The notes under the pieces were generated by a model that worked only from the letters and a program-made list of their open reading frames with translations, was not told the origin of the DNA and did no database searches. Below are positions 45,623-55,463 of a stretch of DNA of 64,000 nucleotides, one piece after another (within the stretch, counting starts at the first letter, position 1; each line of letters begins with the position of its first letter). The translations under genes and the position numbers were made by a program. Origin of the DNA: a virus; IMG/VR virus record IMGVR_UViG_3300006931_000029, positions 29,124-93,123 of that record. One strand, written 5' to 3'.

Positions 45623-46090
45623 ATGTCTCTTCCTGAATTATGCCACAAATGCCGTCAGCTAAGACCAAAGGACCTAGGACGTTTCTTCACGGTTCAAGGT
45701 CGCTGTCACGACCGGAAATTTGTGTGCAATCGCTGTCTTGCAAAACCAGCGCCGGAACGATGCGGCAACACGTCACCGTCTCCAATCGAACTTGAAGCAC
45801 GAAGAGCCTTGTTGGAAACCGGTTGGAAATTTGTCGAAGAATTTGAGCTCAAGACATTCAGATTTGACTTCGCGATTCGTGCTTTGCGATTGCTAATCGA
45901 AATCGACTCAAAGCGGTGGCACAGTCATCCTTCGCGCCGCGCTCGGGATAAGAGGAAAACAGAAGCAGCGAAAGCAGAAGGGTGGGACGTAACCCGAGTG
46001 ACGACAAAGAGTGCGGATTCTGTTTCATTTATGGTGAAGCAGGTTGTCATGCAGAGGGAGGCGGAATTAGCAACGAGTCCGGATTATTGA
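45623..46090 (+). CDS. VSR/DUF559-like endonuclease with zinc-finger N-terminus
   Basis: 155 aa. CHKCRQLRPKDLG and CNRCLAKP form a zinc site; residues ~53-150 (PIELEARRALLETGWKFVEEFEL, FDFAIRALRLLIEIDSKRWHSH, DKRKTEAAKAEGWDVTRVT) follow the PD-(D/E)xK very-short-patch/DUF559 pattern. A solitary plus-strand gene in the tail module; probably a mobile nuclease. Confidence 0.75.
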   Translation: MSLPELCHKCRQLRPKDLGRFFTVQGRCHDRKFVCNRCLAKPAPERCGNTSPSPIELEARRALLETGWKFVEEFELKTFRFDFAIRALRLLIEIDSKRWHSHPSRRARDKRKTEAAKAEGWDVTRVTTKSADSVSFMVKQVVMQREAELATSPDY

Positions 46091-47336
46091 CGCCAACCAC
46101 CGATCCGCCAGCCATAGACGGGAAGTTGCCAGAAGATTCCGACGTCAGCGACGAACTTGCTGTCTCAGCTTCACCGAGCTGCTTACCGGTGACATTCGGG
46201 CTATCAGACACGAACTCACCACGCGTCAGGATGTAGAACGAAGACACTCTGGCATTGTTCACCTCGTGCCTGACAAATCGCACATAGTACAAACCTGACC
46301 AAGGATCGCCTTGACCGTTCACGAACTGAGCACGAACAACATCGCCAATACCGACGAACGGATAGTTGTCAATGACGAATGCAACCTCGTGGAGTTCGTC
46401 TTTTACATCGACGAAGTAAGATTGAGATTCGCTGTAAAGCGACGTGAGTTGGTTCTGTCCCACGTGCCGAGTGGAATAGACGGTTCCTTCTATTTCAGGA
46501 GCGGTGTTGGCGAGGCTCAGCTCGAGGTCAGACCTTGTTTCCCACACCGTGGTTTTTCCGGTAAGAGGATCAAACGCCACTAGCTTGATTCCAGATGCTC
46601 GGGTTCGATCGTTGGAATTCGCCTTGTTGGTCAGTGTGACGTTGGTCAGCGTGTTGGATGGCGCTCCGTAGTCAAACGAAAAAATGCCCGTCAACTGGTA
46701 GTTGATCGTATGAAAGTGAAGAAATGCTCCTCGCGCGAACATCAAGAACTGCGACGACCCGTCTTTGTTCGACGCTAATTGAAGAAGGCGATCAACGGCA
46801 AAATCCAAATCCGACTCAAACGACTGAACGAGCGCATAGTCGCCAGTAGTTGGTTCAATCGCGAACTTTTCGAATCCGTTTTCAAGTCCGATTGAGTTGA
46901 CGATGTCGTTGATTTTTCCCTTGCGAGACGACACCCGCTCCGTCTTTGCCATCCGATATAGCAAGTCAGAGGTGACGATGATGACGTGGTGCCCGTGCGG
47001 CATGCTCGGTGTCGGAGACGGCTGCGTCTTAGCAGATACGAGAACCTGAGGTTCCCATTCCGAGAAAAAAGACGACGCACCATCAGACACGCCGAAGCGC
47101 ATCCAGAGCTTCGGAGATTTCACCGTGTTGAGCAGCGTGTCAAGCGCGTCAAATTCCGTCCTGGAATAAGCTTGAACAACGTGAGTCCACATCTTGGGAG
47201 CGTTGACGCCCCACTCACACTTGCCGTTGAGATAGATGGTGCTCGAGCTTAAGAGCAACTGACCAGGATCAGGAGCTTTCGCCATCTGCATGACGAACTT
47301 CCCGGTAAAAGATCGAATCTGGTTGACCTGCGGCAC
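46047..47336 (-). CDS. Baseplate hub protein (gpD/gp27-like)
   Basis: 429 aa. RMAKTERVSSRKGKINDIVNSIG...FEKFAIEPTTGDYALVQSFESDLDFAVDRLLQLASN and a C-terminal domain with PFVGIGDVVRAQFVNGQGDPWSGLYYVRFVRHEVNN match late-control-D/hub proteins. The 3' 44 bp overlap the nuclease gene. Confidence 0.72.
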   Translation of the reverse strand: MPQVNQIRSFTGKFVMQMAKAPDPGQLLLSSSTIYLNGKCEWGVNAPKMWTHVVQAYSRTEFDALDTLLNTVKSPKLWMRFGVSDGASSFFSEWEPQVLVSAKTQPSPTPSMPHGHHVIIVTSDLLYRMAKTERVSSRKGKINDIVNSIGLENGFEKFAIEPTTGDYALVQSFESDLDFAVDRLLQLASNKDGSSQFLMFARGAFLHFHTINYQLTGIFSFDYGAPSNTLTNVTLTNKANSNDRTRASGIKLVAFDPLTGKTTVWETRSDLELSLANTAPEIEGTVYSTRHVGQNQLTSLYSESQSYFVDVKDELHEVAFVIDNYPFVGIGDVVRAQFVNGQGDPWSGLYYVRFVRHEVNNARVSSFYILTRGEFVSDSPNVTGKQLGEAETASSSLTSESSGNFPSMAGGSVVGVNNPDSLLIPPPSA

Positions 47337-47343
47337 ACCCTAT

Positions 47344-47568
47344 TTACTTGGTGCCAGCGATCTTCTTGACTAGTTTGGAAGCTTGGCGGACTGGGCCGAC
47401 CACGTCTCTGCTCGGGAAGCCTTTTTTGCGTCCACCGTTGGTTAGCGTGCTAACCATTTGCGAATACAGGTCAAATTTATTGCTGCCTTTCAGGATGTTG
47501 AGCCCCTTCATCCTGGCATATTTCTTGGCGCTTGCCGGTAACGGCAGTTTTCCGATGTCGTCTCTCAT
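47344..47568 (-). CDS. Small basic protein, 74 aa
   Basis: MRDDIGKLPLPASAKKYARMKGLNILKGSNKFD..., net positive. ATGA overlap with the 47565 gene. Unassigned tail-operon gene. Confidence 0.6.
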   Translation of the reverse strand: MRDDIGKLPLPASAKKYARMKGLNILKGSNKFDLYSQMVSTLTNGGRKKGFPSRDVVGPVRQASKLVKKIAGTK

Positions 47569-47948
47569 GACGAACGGTCGCCAGTGATGTCGTTAACCCA
47601 GAAACTGCGCTTCGAGTAGAAGGCCTTGAACAAAGACACGAGCGAATTTCTGATCAGCGTCATGTCGTCCTTCTTGTCGTCCTTCTCGAACGCTTTGAGT
47701 TCCTTCTTGACAATCTTTGAAATTTCGTCCTTGTCCGCCTTGGACAGAGATTCGCTAATCGCTTTTTTCTCCGGCGGAAAGATTTTCGAGAGGGCGATAA
47801 GGTCCTCCGGGATGCCGAACTTGTTCAGCTTCCACGTCGAGTAGCGTGGCAAAAAGACACCTTCGACACCGGTAGGAATTGATTCTCCGATGTCAATGGT
47901 GACGAACGACTCGTCCAGCAACGCTTCGACTAGCTGGGTTGGAATCAC
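47565..47948 (-). CDS. Hypothetical tail-operon protein, 127 aa
   Basis: N-terminal IDIGESIPTGVEGVFLPRYSTWKLNKFGIPEDLIALS then a Lys/Asp-rich helical segment (SKIVKKELKAFEKDDKKDD). ATGA overlaps on both sides. Confidence 0.6.
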   Translation of the reverse strand: MIPTQLVEALLDESFVTIDIGESIPTGVEGVFLPRYSTWKLNKFGIPEDLIALSKIFPPEKKAISESLSKADKDEISKIVKKELKAFEKDDKKDDMTLIRNSLVSLFKAFYSKRSFWVNDITGDRSS

Positions 47949-48391
47949 AGCGACGACCAGCCTGGAACGTTGCTTGCAACGATTCCCTGCGGATACTGAC
48001 CGTCGGTCTTCGAGAAACCAAGCTCACCGTACTGAATCTGAGAGATGACAGTCATCTTGACTTTGCCCGTGCCGGTTGTTCCGGCGAGCTCCAAGTACTG
48101 ACGCTTCGGATAAACCGTTTGCGTCTTTTGGCCACCAGGGACGAGAGCTTGAGTCGTGCCGAGGTCAGAGAATGGTCCGTTAGTGTAATCGTCACACTCG
48201 CGTAGTTTTGCGCTGACGTTGGACGTGCCTTCATTCACGAGACGAACCTGTGTCGAGACAAGTTGGTCATTGCTGTCCTGCGGTAGCGTGCCGTTAGCCT
48301 TGAGGCGGACAGTCACAAGACCGTTGACAACCGGAGCGTGAACTTCGGTCGTGCGCGTCAGCGGTTGAGGATATTCGCCGGGCGTGTTCAT
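47945..48391 (-). CDS. Beta-sandwich structural protein (paralogue 3)
   Basis: 148 aa. VRLVNEGTSNVSAKLRECDDYTNGPFSDLGTTQALVPGGQKTQTVYPKRQYLEL corresponds to the 21587 and 37995 proteins. Part of the overlapping tail operon. Confidence 0.6.
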   Translation of the reverse strand: MNTPGEYPQPLTRTTEVHAPVVNGLVTVRLKANGTLPQDSNDQLVSTQVRLVNEGTSNVSAKLRECDDYTNGPFSDLGTTQALVPGGQKTQTVYPKRQYLELAGTTGTGKVKMTVISQIQYGELGFSKTDGQYPQGIVASNVPGWSSL

Positions 48392-49449
48392 GCTGCGACC
48401 TCCTCGGCAGGAGCGCCATCAGGAGGAGGTAGGTCGAGGTCCGGAGCAGCCGGACCAGCGGCACCACCTTCTTCCGGGTTCGCCTCGGCGTCCTCTTCTT
48501 CAGTAGAGAAGGTACGCAGAAGGTCACGGATTTCGCGAAGGATTTCGAGAGCTTCTGAAGCTTCTTCGTCGACTTCGACGTCTTCGACCTCCGCGAGGAT
48601 TTCTTTGAAGATTGTGCTGTTCACGTTGCTAACTACGCTCTCGACTCTGCCAAAACGCCTGTCCAGGAACGCGGTGCCAGACCCGCTGCCGGGTTTTGGC
48701 AACTTCTTCTCGTCTTCTCGTTTTGGCTGTTCCTTGGAGGGCTTGGTTTTCGAACCGACAGGTGGCGATGGAACGACCATCTTGGGCAGCTTCTCAGGAG
48801 CAACAGGTGGCTTGTCGGCTACAGGTTTGCCCGTCTTCGGATCGACCTGAGGGACGTTGGACTTTTGGCCCTTGTCGTCCTTTTTGTCTCCTGGTTTGTT
48901 GATGACGACCGGCTTTCCGGTTGATGTCTGTTGGCGCTGAACATTCTGAACGATCCGCTCGATCTTCTTTGAAACGTCCACTTTCTCGCCCTCGAAGTGC
49001 TCGTACTGCCCGTACACGAAATCTCTCAAGGCGAGCACGTGTTTGCACAGGCCAGGACGATTCTTCGGATTCGTGATTCTCGGCGCTCGATTCAGCGCCT
49101 GGTTCATGCTGTTGGCGCCAACGACAGAAGAGCCTCGCTGCTTATTCGCCCAGGCCCAGCGGTATCGAAAGTCTGGGCACGTGCAGTCGACCAGACATTC
49201 TACTTTTTCCAGCGGTTTCTGTTTACTCGGCTTGAAAAACTTGATGAATCCCTTGTGACGTTTACCAGTTGTCGAAGGGAAACTCTTGAAATTGAAGATG
49301 TAGTACACGGAATCCGTGTAAGCCTCTAAGTCAAGGGGAGGTCCACGGACCGTCTTCGCTCGCATAACTCGCTTCGGTTCGGATACCGAAACGAGCTGGT
49401 CGAATGTGAGTCGCTCGAGGAGGTTTTTTACTTCGCAGAGGCAAGCCAT
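48388..49449 (-). CDS. SWIM-like zinc-finger structural protein, 353 aa
   Basis: LVDCTCPDFRYRWAWANKQRG and GLCKHVLALRDFVYGQYEHF form a C-x-C...C-x-H zinc finger of SWIM type (residues ~87-145). Then a long Lys/Pro-rich linker and an acidic C-terminus. Found within the tail operon; perhaps a DNA/tail connector or chaperone. Confidence 0.65.
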   Translation of the reverse strand: MACLCEVKNLLERLTFDQLVSVSEPKRVMRAKTVRGPPLDLEAYTDSVYYIFNFKSFPSTTGKRHKGFIKFFKPSKQKPLEKVECLVDCTCPDFRYRWAWANKQRGSSVVGANSMNQALNRAPRITNPKNRPGLCKHVLALRDFVYGQYEHFEGEKVDVSKKIERIVQNVQRQQTSTGKPVVINKPGDKKDDKGQKSNVPQVDPKTGKPVADKPPVAPEKLPKMVVPSPPVGSKTKPSKEQPKREDEKKLPKPGSGSGTAFLDRRFGRVESVVSNVNSTIFKEILAEVEDVEVDEEASEALEILREIRDLLRTFSTEEEDAEANPEEGGAAGPAAPDLDLPPPDGAPAEEVAA

Positions 49450-49982
49450 TTGAGCTGCGGGACTAGTTCTCCAATACCAACAGGGTAGGGTGAAACAGTT
49501 CCTGGCGAAGTGATGTGATAGAGTTTGTCCTCGGCTGAATCGAAAGCGTCCTCGGCTGTGCTTCCACCGTCAGCAAGTTTAGCCTGACCCTTTGACATGA
49601 CTTGTGTCAACCGGCCGTTCTCTCCAAACAAGACGACCATTCCGGCATCCAACGCCTTTCTGGCTAGCTGGTTGGCTGGAAGATTTTTGAACTCAGCAGC
49701 TTCGGGCATGATCGCCGGCAGGTTTTCTCTGAAAAACTGGCGAAGCATGTCTTGGACGGAAATCGGTCCGTAGACAATGATTCCCTCGTCCAGCCCAGGA
49801 TAGTAGAAAACACCTGTGTCCACGGGAAGGCCTCTTCCAGTCTGCTCTGGATTTACCTTGTTCATCGCGTCGTCGCCGGCGTCTTCGCCGATCATTTTGC
49901 TCACGAACTTCTCGATCCGACGGCGCCGCTGAGCACCAACAGAAGAGATTGCGGCAATGAGCGGTGTGTTATCCTCAGCCAT
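49428..49982 (-). CDS. Hypothetical tail-operon protein, 184 aa
   Basis: MAEDNTPLIAAISSVGAQRRRRIEKFVSKMIGEDAG...GVFYYPGLDEGIIVYGPISVQDMLRQFFRENLPAIM. No family recognised. Overlaps the SWIM gene by 22 bp; divergent from gp46-like gene. Confidence 0.6.
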   Translation of the reverse strand: MAEDNTPLIAAISSVGAQRRRRIEKFVSKMIGEDAGDDAMNKVNPEQTGRGLPVDTGVFYYPGLDEGIIVYGPISVQDMLRQFFRENLPAIMPEAAEFKNLPANQLARKALDAGMVVLFGENGRLTQVMSKGQAKLADGGSTAEDAFDSAEDKLYHITSPGTVSPYPVGIGELVPQLKWLASAK

Positions 49983-50022
49983 GAGCTATCTATCTTCCTG
50001 AGCGAGGCGCGTTCTGCATCGT

Positions 50023-51984
50023 GTGCCTGTCAATCTGAAGAGAATCTACATCCGGAACTTCGAAACAATCAAGGAAGCCACGGTAGATTTTCCTAGTTCT
50101 GGCCTGTGTCTTGTTGTCGGGCAAAACAGGACGAAGTCCAGCGTAGAATCTATCGGGTCTGGAAAGACGGCTCTCGGTGAAGCGATCAGTCGGACGCTGC
50201 TCGGCGTCCGTGGCCGATACAAAGGAGCGAAACTGGGAGCTTATAGTTCCGACCATTGTGGTAACAAAAACACGCTAATCGAACTTGACTGCGAAGTAAA
50301 CGGAAAAGTTCTCAAAATCTGGTCGGCGTATCGGTGCAAAGATTTCTCGTCGACCGGTGAGGCGTTGCGTTTCTCGTTCGATGGTAATTCGGTGGAAAGA
50401 GGGACAATTGACGAAACGCGTGAGGAGCTTAGCAAGCTGATCGGCGCAAAATCCAGCGTCGCCGAGAACACTGTCTTTGTCGACGGAGCTAGACTAAACT
50501 TCAACGATATGTCGGAAACAGAGCTGGTCGATTTATTCCTGTCGTCTCTGTCGCAGACTGATTGGGAAGCAGCCCAGAACCGCACCAAAGTCACGATTGA
50601 TGCCACCGAGGATGAGTATCAAAATCTTTCTGGTCAAACTGAGGCGTCAACCAGAATGCTCAAAGACGCCGAGGAAACACTGGCGGACCTGGAGAAGTCT
50701 CTGCCAGCGATCAACGACCGAATCAAGCTCTTGAAGGAAGAGCAGCAGATGCGAATATCCATCGCTGCGAAAAAGGTCGAGACGACAAAGCAGAAAATAG
50801 AAAAGCTCAAGGCGCAGATGGCCGAAACAAAGGTCGAGATGAAGCGTCTAGAAGCTGAGAAGGCGGCTGAATTTGCCAAGAACGAATTGGAGATTTCAAG
50901 AGCCCGTAGCGGCGTGGCCGAGTTGAGCCGAAGCTTGGATTCTTTGAATCGAGACGTCGGAGCTGCCAAGCGCGCTGTGCAGACAGCAAAGTCCACACGA
51001 AGCAACCTTGACGAGCCTACCAACTGCCCGACATGCGGTAAACCATGGGACAAGAAGCACAGCGTCGCTGCCGTTACCAAGGCAAATGCCGACGTCGCCG
51101 CCAAAGAAGCTGAACTAACATTTCTGCAGAATGATCTAACGAAGAAGACTGACGAACGAGATCGTCTTGACGAATCGTTCCGGCAACTTCAAACTAAGCT
51201 TCGCAACAACGGCGTCTCGAAGAAAATCTCTGAATTAAGCGAAGCGTACGAAGAAGACGAAAAAGCACTAGAGGACTTGACTGACGACCTTCAGCCCTTC
51301 GAGCGCCAGCTTAACAAGGAAAGCGCTCCCATCGACGAAACTCCGTTAAAGTTTGCCCAAGACAAAATCAAAGATGTCAAGGCGCGTATCGCTAAGCTGA
51401 GCAGAGAAATCGCTGAGCACTCTTCGAAAGCAACCGAACTGTCAACCACGCTCGCAGTTCTCAACTACTGGCATAGGGCTTTCGGTCCAACAGGATTACC
51501 GAACATGATCCTTGGAGACGCGATGGGTTACATCAATCACGTATCGGCTAACGTGTCATCGATCCTCACGGGAGGTTTGCTGGAAATCAACTATTCGAAT
51601 ACGAAGGTCCTTGCCAACAATGCCGAAAGACCTGAATTGATGATCAACGTGAAAAACGCCACAGGAGCGACGAAGTTTCTTGGGTCTTCAAAAGGCGAAG
51701 CCGGTATTTCGAATCTCATCATCGCAGAGACTCTCAACGAGATCGGACGCGTCTGGCACCGAGTCGGTTACAGATGGTTGGACGAAGCCGTGAATTCCCA
51801 AGACAAGATGATCCGCGGTTCTGTCTACACCTACATGAGAGAGCAGGCGAGACGCCGAAACATTCTCACGTTTGTAGTCGACCACAACCAGGACGTAGAA
51901 TCTCACGCCGACCACGTGCTGATCGCTGAGAAATCCAAAGAAGGTTTTACCACGTACCGCTGGGCTAGCTCTACGGCTATTTGA
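50023..51984 (+). CDS. SbcC/Rad50-type ATPase (T4 gp46-like)
   Basis: 653 aa, GTG start. Walker A is split: VVGQN, about nine extra residues, then GSGKTAL; coiled coils flank a zinc hook CPTCGKPW (~residues 339-346); C-terminal signature GSSKGEAGISNLIIAETLNEIG and YRWLDEAVNS...LTFVVDHNQD. Forms the recombination nuclease with the gp47-like protein at 20000, 29 kb away. Confidence 0.87.
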   Translation: MPVNLKRIYIRNFETIKEATVDFPSSGLCLVVGQNRTKSSVESIGSGKTALGEAISRTLLGVRGRYKGAKLGAYSSDHCGNKNTLIELDCEVNGKVLKIWSAYRCKDFSSTGEALRFSFDGNSVERGTIDETREELSKLIGAKSSVAENTVFVDGARLNFNDMSETELVDLFLSSLSQTDWEAAQNRTKVTIDATEDEYQNLSGQTEASTRMLKDAEETLADLEKSLPAINDRIKLLKEEQQMRISIAAKKVETTKQKIEKLKAQMAETKVEMKRLEAEKAAEFAKNELEISRARSGVAELSRSLDSLNRDVGAAKRAVQTAKSTRSNLDEPTNCPTCGKPWDKKHSVAAVTKANADVAAKEAELTFLQNDLTKKTDERDRLDESFRQLQTKLRNNGVSKKISELSEAYEEDEKALEDLTDDLQPFERQLNKESAPIDETPLKFAQDKIKDVKARIAKLSREIAEHSSKATELSTTLAVLNYWHRAFGPTGLPNMILGDAMGYINHVSANVSSILTGGLLEINYSNTKVLANNAERPELMINVKNATGATKFLGSSKGEAGISNLIIAETLNEIGRVWHRVGYRWLDEAVNSQDKMIRGSVYTYMREQARRRNILTFVVDHNQDVESHADHVLIAEKSKEGFTTYRWASSTAI

Positions 51985-52834
51985 GACCTTTGTAGCCGAC
52001 GTCCACGCCGGCTTCTGATAAGATGTCGATCGTGTTGTAGAATTGCTGCTTCATGCGGTAGGCGCCCACTTGAGCCGTCAGCAATTTGTTGTCGCCGTCG
52101 AAGTTCAGCGAATTGGTGTAGCTCGGGGCGTGGACGAACGTGAACGAAAATTCTCCCATAGACGGGAGATTTCGGTTGACGTCAGCTCGACCGGAATTCA
52201 GCCAAGGACCCTTTAGCTTAGTCGACACGTTTTTCACGTAACCGATGCAGCAGATTCCCAACGCAGAAGGTCCGCCTGAACCTACCATCAAGTTTAGCAC
52301 GCACGCAGGAGGAAAGAAATAGTTCGTGCCGTAAGCATTGTTTTCCACTGCGAACGTTGAACCAAGCTCTTCTTGCGGTTTGTTCGGCGCCGTACCTTTT
52401 GCTTCCTTTGCAGAGTCAGTTGACGATTCGGGAACAGACCCGCTGTCGCGCGTGATCTTTCCGGTTTGTTTTGAGTTGATGATCGGCAGTTGAAGAGCGT
52501 GTAACTTGGCGGCGATCTGCAGAATCGTCTCAGCCCCATTAACAGAGTAGTCGTCGAAGGCGTGAATCTTGAACGTGAATGGCAATTCCAACGGCGACGT
52601 GTGGTCGTACATGTGGAATCCGTCTGGTAGCAATGGGCTCTGCGTGACGCGCCATTCGCTCGTGCGCATCAGGTCTATTTCATCTGGAAGGTTCGGAAAG
52701 TTGACAACGATCTGGTCGTCTCGTTCCGTGTCCACGGTTCGACCCTGTTCTCCGATCGCAGCCGTCTGTTTCGAGACGAGCGTGTAGAGTTGAGCCTTCG
52801 GTTGGTTGGGAAGATTGGGAAGAGCGAGGGCCAT
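51977..52834 (-). CDS. Baseplate/tail protein next to tape measure, 285 aa
   Basis: IVVNFPNLPDEIDLMRTSEWRVTQSPLLPDGFHMYDHTSPLELPFTFKIHAFDDY... followed by FFPPACVLNLMVGSG and FSFTFVHAPSYTNSL. Position after the tape measure suggests a tail-tip or tube-initiator component. Overlaps gp46-like 3' end by 8 bp. Confidence 0.6.
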   Translation of the reverse strand: MALALPNLPNQPKAQLYTLVSKQTAAIGEQGRTVDTERDDQIVVNFPNLPDEIDLMRTSEWRVTQSPLLPDGFHMYDHTSPLELPFTFKIHAFDDYSVNGAETILQIAAKLHALQLPIINSKQTGKITRDSGSVPESSTDSAKEAKGTAPNKPQEELGSTFAVENNAYGTNYFFPPACVLNLMVGSGGPSALGICCIGYVKNVSTKLKGPWLNSGRADVNRNLPSMGEFSFTFVHAPSYTNSLNFDGDNKLLTAQVGAYRMKQQFYNTIDILSEAGVDVGYKGLK

Positions 52835-52835
52835 A

Positions 52836-55388
52836 TTACATCATCATCGGCTGAGACAGCGCGTTTGCCATGTCAGTTAGTTGTGCTCTGCGAGCTTCTT
52901 CGTCTCGTTCAGCTTGAGCTTTCTTCTTCGCTGTTTCTGCAGCCTTGTAATTCTTCGAGAACTCATCTAGACGAGTTGACACCTCTCCGAGAGTCTTGAT
53001 TTGTTCGTAGATCGCCCTGGAGTTTTCGACGTCTTTTGACTTGTCGATGCCTTGCACCCGCTGGTGAGCACCACTCTGAACTTCAATCTTTCGATCGAGA
53101 GCGGAGACGATGCTCTTGTTCAGTTCGTCTAGTTCCTCCGGGGTCCTTCCTTGAGATTTAACCAGGTTTTCGTACGCCTTCTGTGTAAGAGCAAGGTTTT
53201 TCCCGTTTGCCAACATCTCTCGCGTAAATCCAATGATGGCACTTCTACGTGTTTCGTCTACGCTAATGCCAGCGCCGACTGTTTTGCTCTTGTCACTACC
53301 GCCGAACAGCGACTTGATCTTTGGCCACAGAAGAGGAAGTACGATCAACGCAAGACTGATGATGATGCCCGGAATTCCTCCAACCAGGCCGAGCAAGACT
53401 CGCAAGAGCGCTCCGCCTACGGTGCGCAACAACGTTCCTCCAAAGAATGTAGCGAGACCGCCAAGCAAGCGAGTGAGGATGCCCTTGCTAGCCGTAGCAA
53501 CAAGACCTTCAGAGATGGCCGTAGTAGCAGCAGCTCTGCCGAGAAACTTTTGGGCAACTCCTGTCGCTCCAGCCGTAGCAACTCCCGTGACAACGTCTTT
53601 GAGGACTCCAGCTTTGCCTCCGCGCCCGGCCACTCCAGCGAGGGTGCTTTCAAGCGCAGAGCGTTTCAGCTGGAAAGACAATCGAACCAAACTTGCTGTG
53701 AACGCGAACAACGCCTTGGTCGTATCCCATAGGCGGGTCACCAGAAAACCCGTTGCTACGATTCCGAACCCTACTTTCAACCAGCCAGCGATCGGGCCTA
53801 ACGGACCTTCTGGTCCGAGAAGTTTGAACACGCCCATCAACTTGATCGAGAGCCAATTCAACCCGTTGAGCAACGGCGTCAGAGCGCTTCCCGCAAGCAC
53901 GACAATAACTCTGCCGAGACGAGAGAACGTTTCACCTTGAAGAGCTAGCTGCTTGTTGTAGCGTTCTTGAAGATCAGAATCTTTGGCGAACAGTTCCTGT
54001 CGCTTTGCATAAAACTGAGCGAACGATACTCCAGCCGCTTGAGCTTTCTTGAATTCCTCTCCAAGCGCTTGAAGAGTTTGAGGACTAAGGCCAGTCATGT
54101 CGGCGTATGCTTCGAGCATAGGACCGCTCATTCCTTGAACAGACCTGGCGATGTTTTCAATAACTTTTGAAGCTCTGTCGCCGCTCTTCTGTAAGAAATC
54201 AATTCCGCCGGTGCCGAAGGCCAAACCCATGCCGCCGCTCTTCTTGAAACTGGAGAATCTGACCAGCATGTCGGAGATTTCTCCTTGAACTCCCATGCTG
54301 TCTTTGATCGCTCCTTCGATGCCTGCGAGAGCAATCAAATTCTGCTTGTAGACCTTATCGTCGAACCTTGCATTGTTTCCAACAGAAAGTTTGCTTGCGA
54401 CAAGCAGCATTCTCGCGTATCGAGACGCCTCATCCGCGGCGAGACCCGTGGCAGCTGTGATTTTCGAGATTGTGTTACCGAGTTCTCGATAGCCAGTGTT
54501 TGACGCACGAGCCGTAATCTGGAGTTGGACAGCCTCTTGAACAGAAGCGCCAAGACCCTCGACTAGCATGTTGGCTGTTTCGAGCGTCTCTCGATACGCA
54601 GCCTTCGTCATCATCGCTCCGCTGACCAGTTTCGACGTCTGTGTCGAAGAAGCGACTTGCTGGTCGTAAATTCGTGCTCCGATTCCAGCCATTTCCCGCT
54701 GGATGTCCAGTAGGGTTTTAGCCGACGCGCCGGTAGAAATTTGGGCATCGAGCGACGCTTCCAACAAACTCTGCCGATGGGCGAGATTCGTGTTGGTTTG
54801 GATGACCGCACGATTTAGCTCGTGGCTGAAAGTGAGAACCTGCGCAAAACCGGTTAGGAACGCTCCAGCTCCGACGGCTTTCGTGGCCGCGCCGAGTTTA
54901 CCAATTTCTGTGGCCGCAGGCGCGGCCACATTTTTAAGGAATTGGATTTGGCCGGATAACCTCGCCGTCTCGTGGTCCATCTCAGCGATTCTCGCCGTCG
55001 TTGCGGCGAGTTGTTTCTGGAGAGGAGCCAAAACTTCCGGCCTGTTCGTCTTCGGGTTGCCAGTCGCTTTGTCAATCTTTGTCTGGATGTTCAACGTCGC
55101 ATCCATCATCTTCTCGCGACGGGCCATCACGTTGTTTTGCTGAATCAACGCCTTAGTGAGAAGCTGTTGAATTTCAGCCATCTCTCTCGACTTGTTAGAC
55201 ATTCCGCCAGTCAGTCGAGTGAAACCGAGGCCAACAATTGAGTTCTTTTGAGCCATCGCCCCGTACTGCGCAGCGATGGACTTAGTGATGGTGTCGATCC
55301 GTGAGGAAGACGACTCAACCTTCAAAGTCCGCTCGGCAAACTGCTGCAGTTTGGTCGCGATGTCGTTGATGTTGGGTGTGTCTGCCAT
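52836..55388 (-). CDS. Tape measure protein
   Basis: 850 aa from MADTPNINDIATKLQ. Long helical N-terminal coiled coils, hydrophobic transmembrane-like stretches (TLLRTVGGALLRVLLGLVGG, IPGIIISLALIVLPLLWP) near residues 690-730, and a charged helical C-terminus. Sets tail length. Shorter than many jumbo-phage tape measures. Confidence 0.78.
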   Translation of the reverse strand: MADTPNINDIATKLQQFAERTLKVESSSSRIDTITKSIAAQYGAMAQKNSIVGLGFTRLTGGMSNKSREMAEIQQLLTKALIQQNNVMARREKMMDATLNIQTKIDKATGNPKTNRPEVLAPLQKQLAATTARIAEMDHETARLSGQIQFLKNVAAPAATEIGKLGAATKAVGAGAFLTGFAQVLTFSHELNRAVIQTNTNLAHRQSLLEASLDAQISTGASAKTLLDIQREMAGIGARIYDQQVASSTQTSKLVSGAMMTKAAYRETLETANMLVEGLGASVQEAVQLQITARASNTGYRELGNTISKITAATGLAADEASRYARMLLVASKLSVGNNARFDDKVYKQNLIALAGIEGAIKDSMGVQGEISDMLVRFSSFKKSGGMGLAFGTGGIDFLQKSGDRASKVIENIARSVQGMSGPMLEAYADMTGLSPQTLQALGEEFKKAQAAGVSFAQFYAKRQELFAKDSDLQERYNKQLALQGETFSRLGRVIVVLAGSALTPLLNGLNWLSIKLMGVFKLLGPEGPLGPIAGWLKVGFGIVATGFLVTRLWDTTKALFAFTASLVRLSFQLKRSALESTLAGVAGRGGKAGVLKDVVTGVATAGATGVAQKFLGRAAATTAISEGLVATASKGILTRLLGGLATFFGGTLLRTVGGALLRVLLGLVGGIPGIIISLALIVLPLLWPKIKSLFGGSDKSKTVGAGISVDETRRSAIIGFTREMLANGKNLALTQKAYENLVKSQGRTPEELDELNKSIVSALDRKIEVQSGAHQRVQGIDKSKDVENSRAIYEQIKTLGEVSTRLDEFSKNYKAAETAKKKAQAERDEEARRAQLTDMANALSQPMMM

Positions 55389-55439
55389 CTTCGTAACTAC
55401 CAGCGCCAGACGGCGTCTGGCCAAGGCCAAGAAAAAAGT

Positions 55440-55446
55440 GTTTACA
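55440..55446 (+). promoter_or_regulatory. GTTTACA element before ligase gene
   Basis: GTGTTTACATTT, 18 bp before the ligase ATG; related to the recurring motif on the other strand, with ATGATA or TGATAG as a weak -10 candidate. Confidence 0.35.
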
Positions 55447-55463
55447 TTTCCGTTCTAAGTCTC

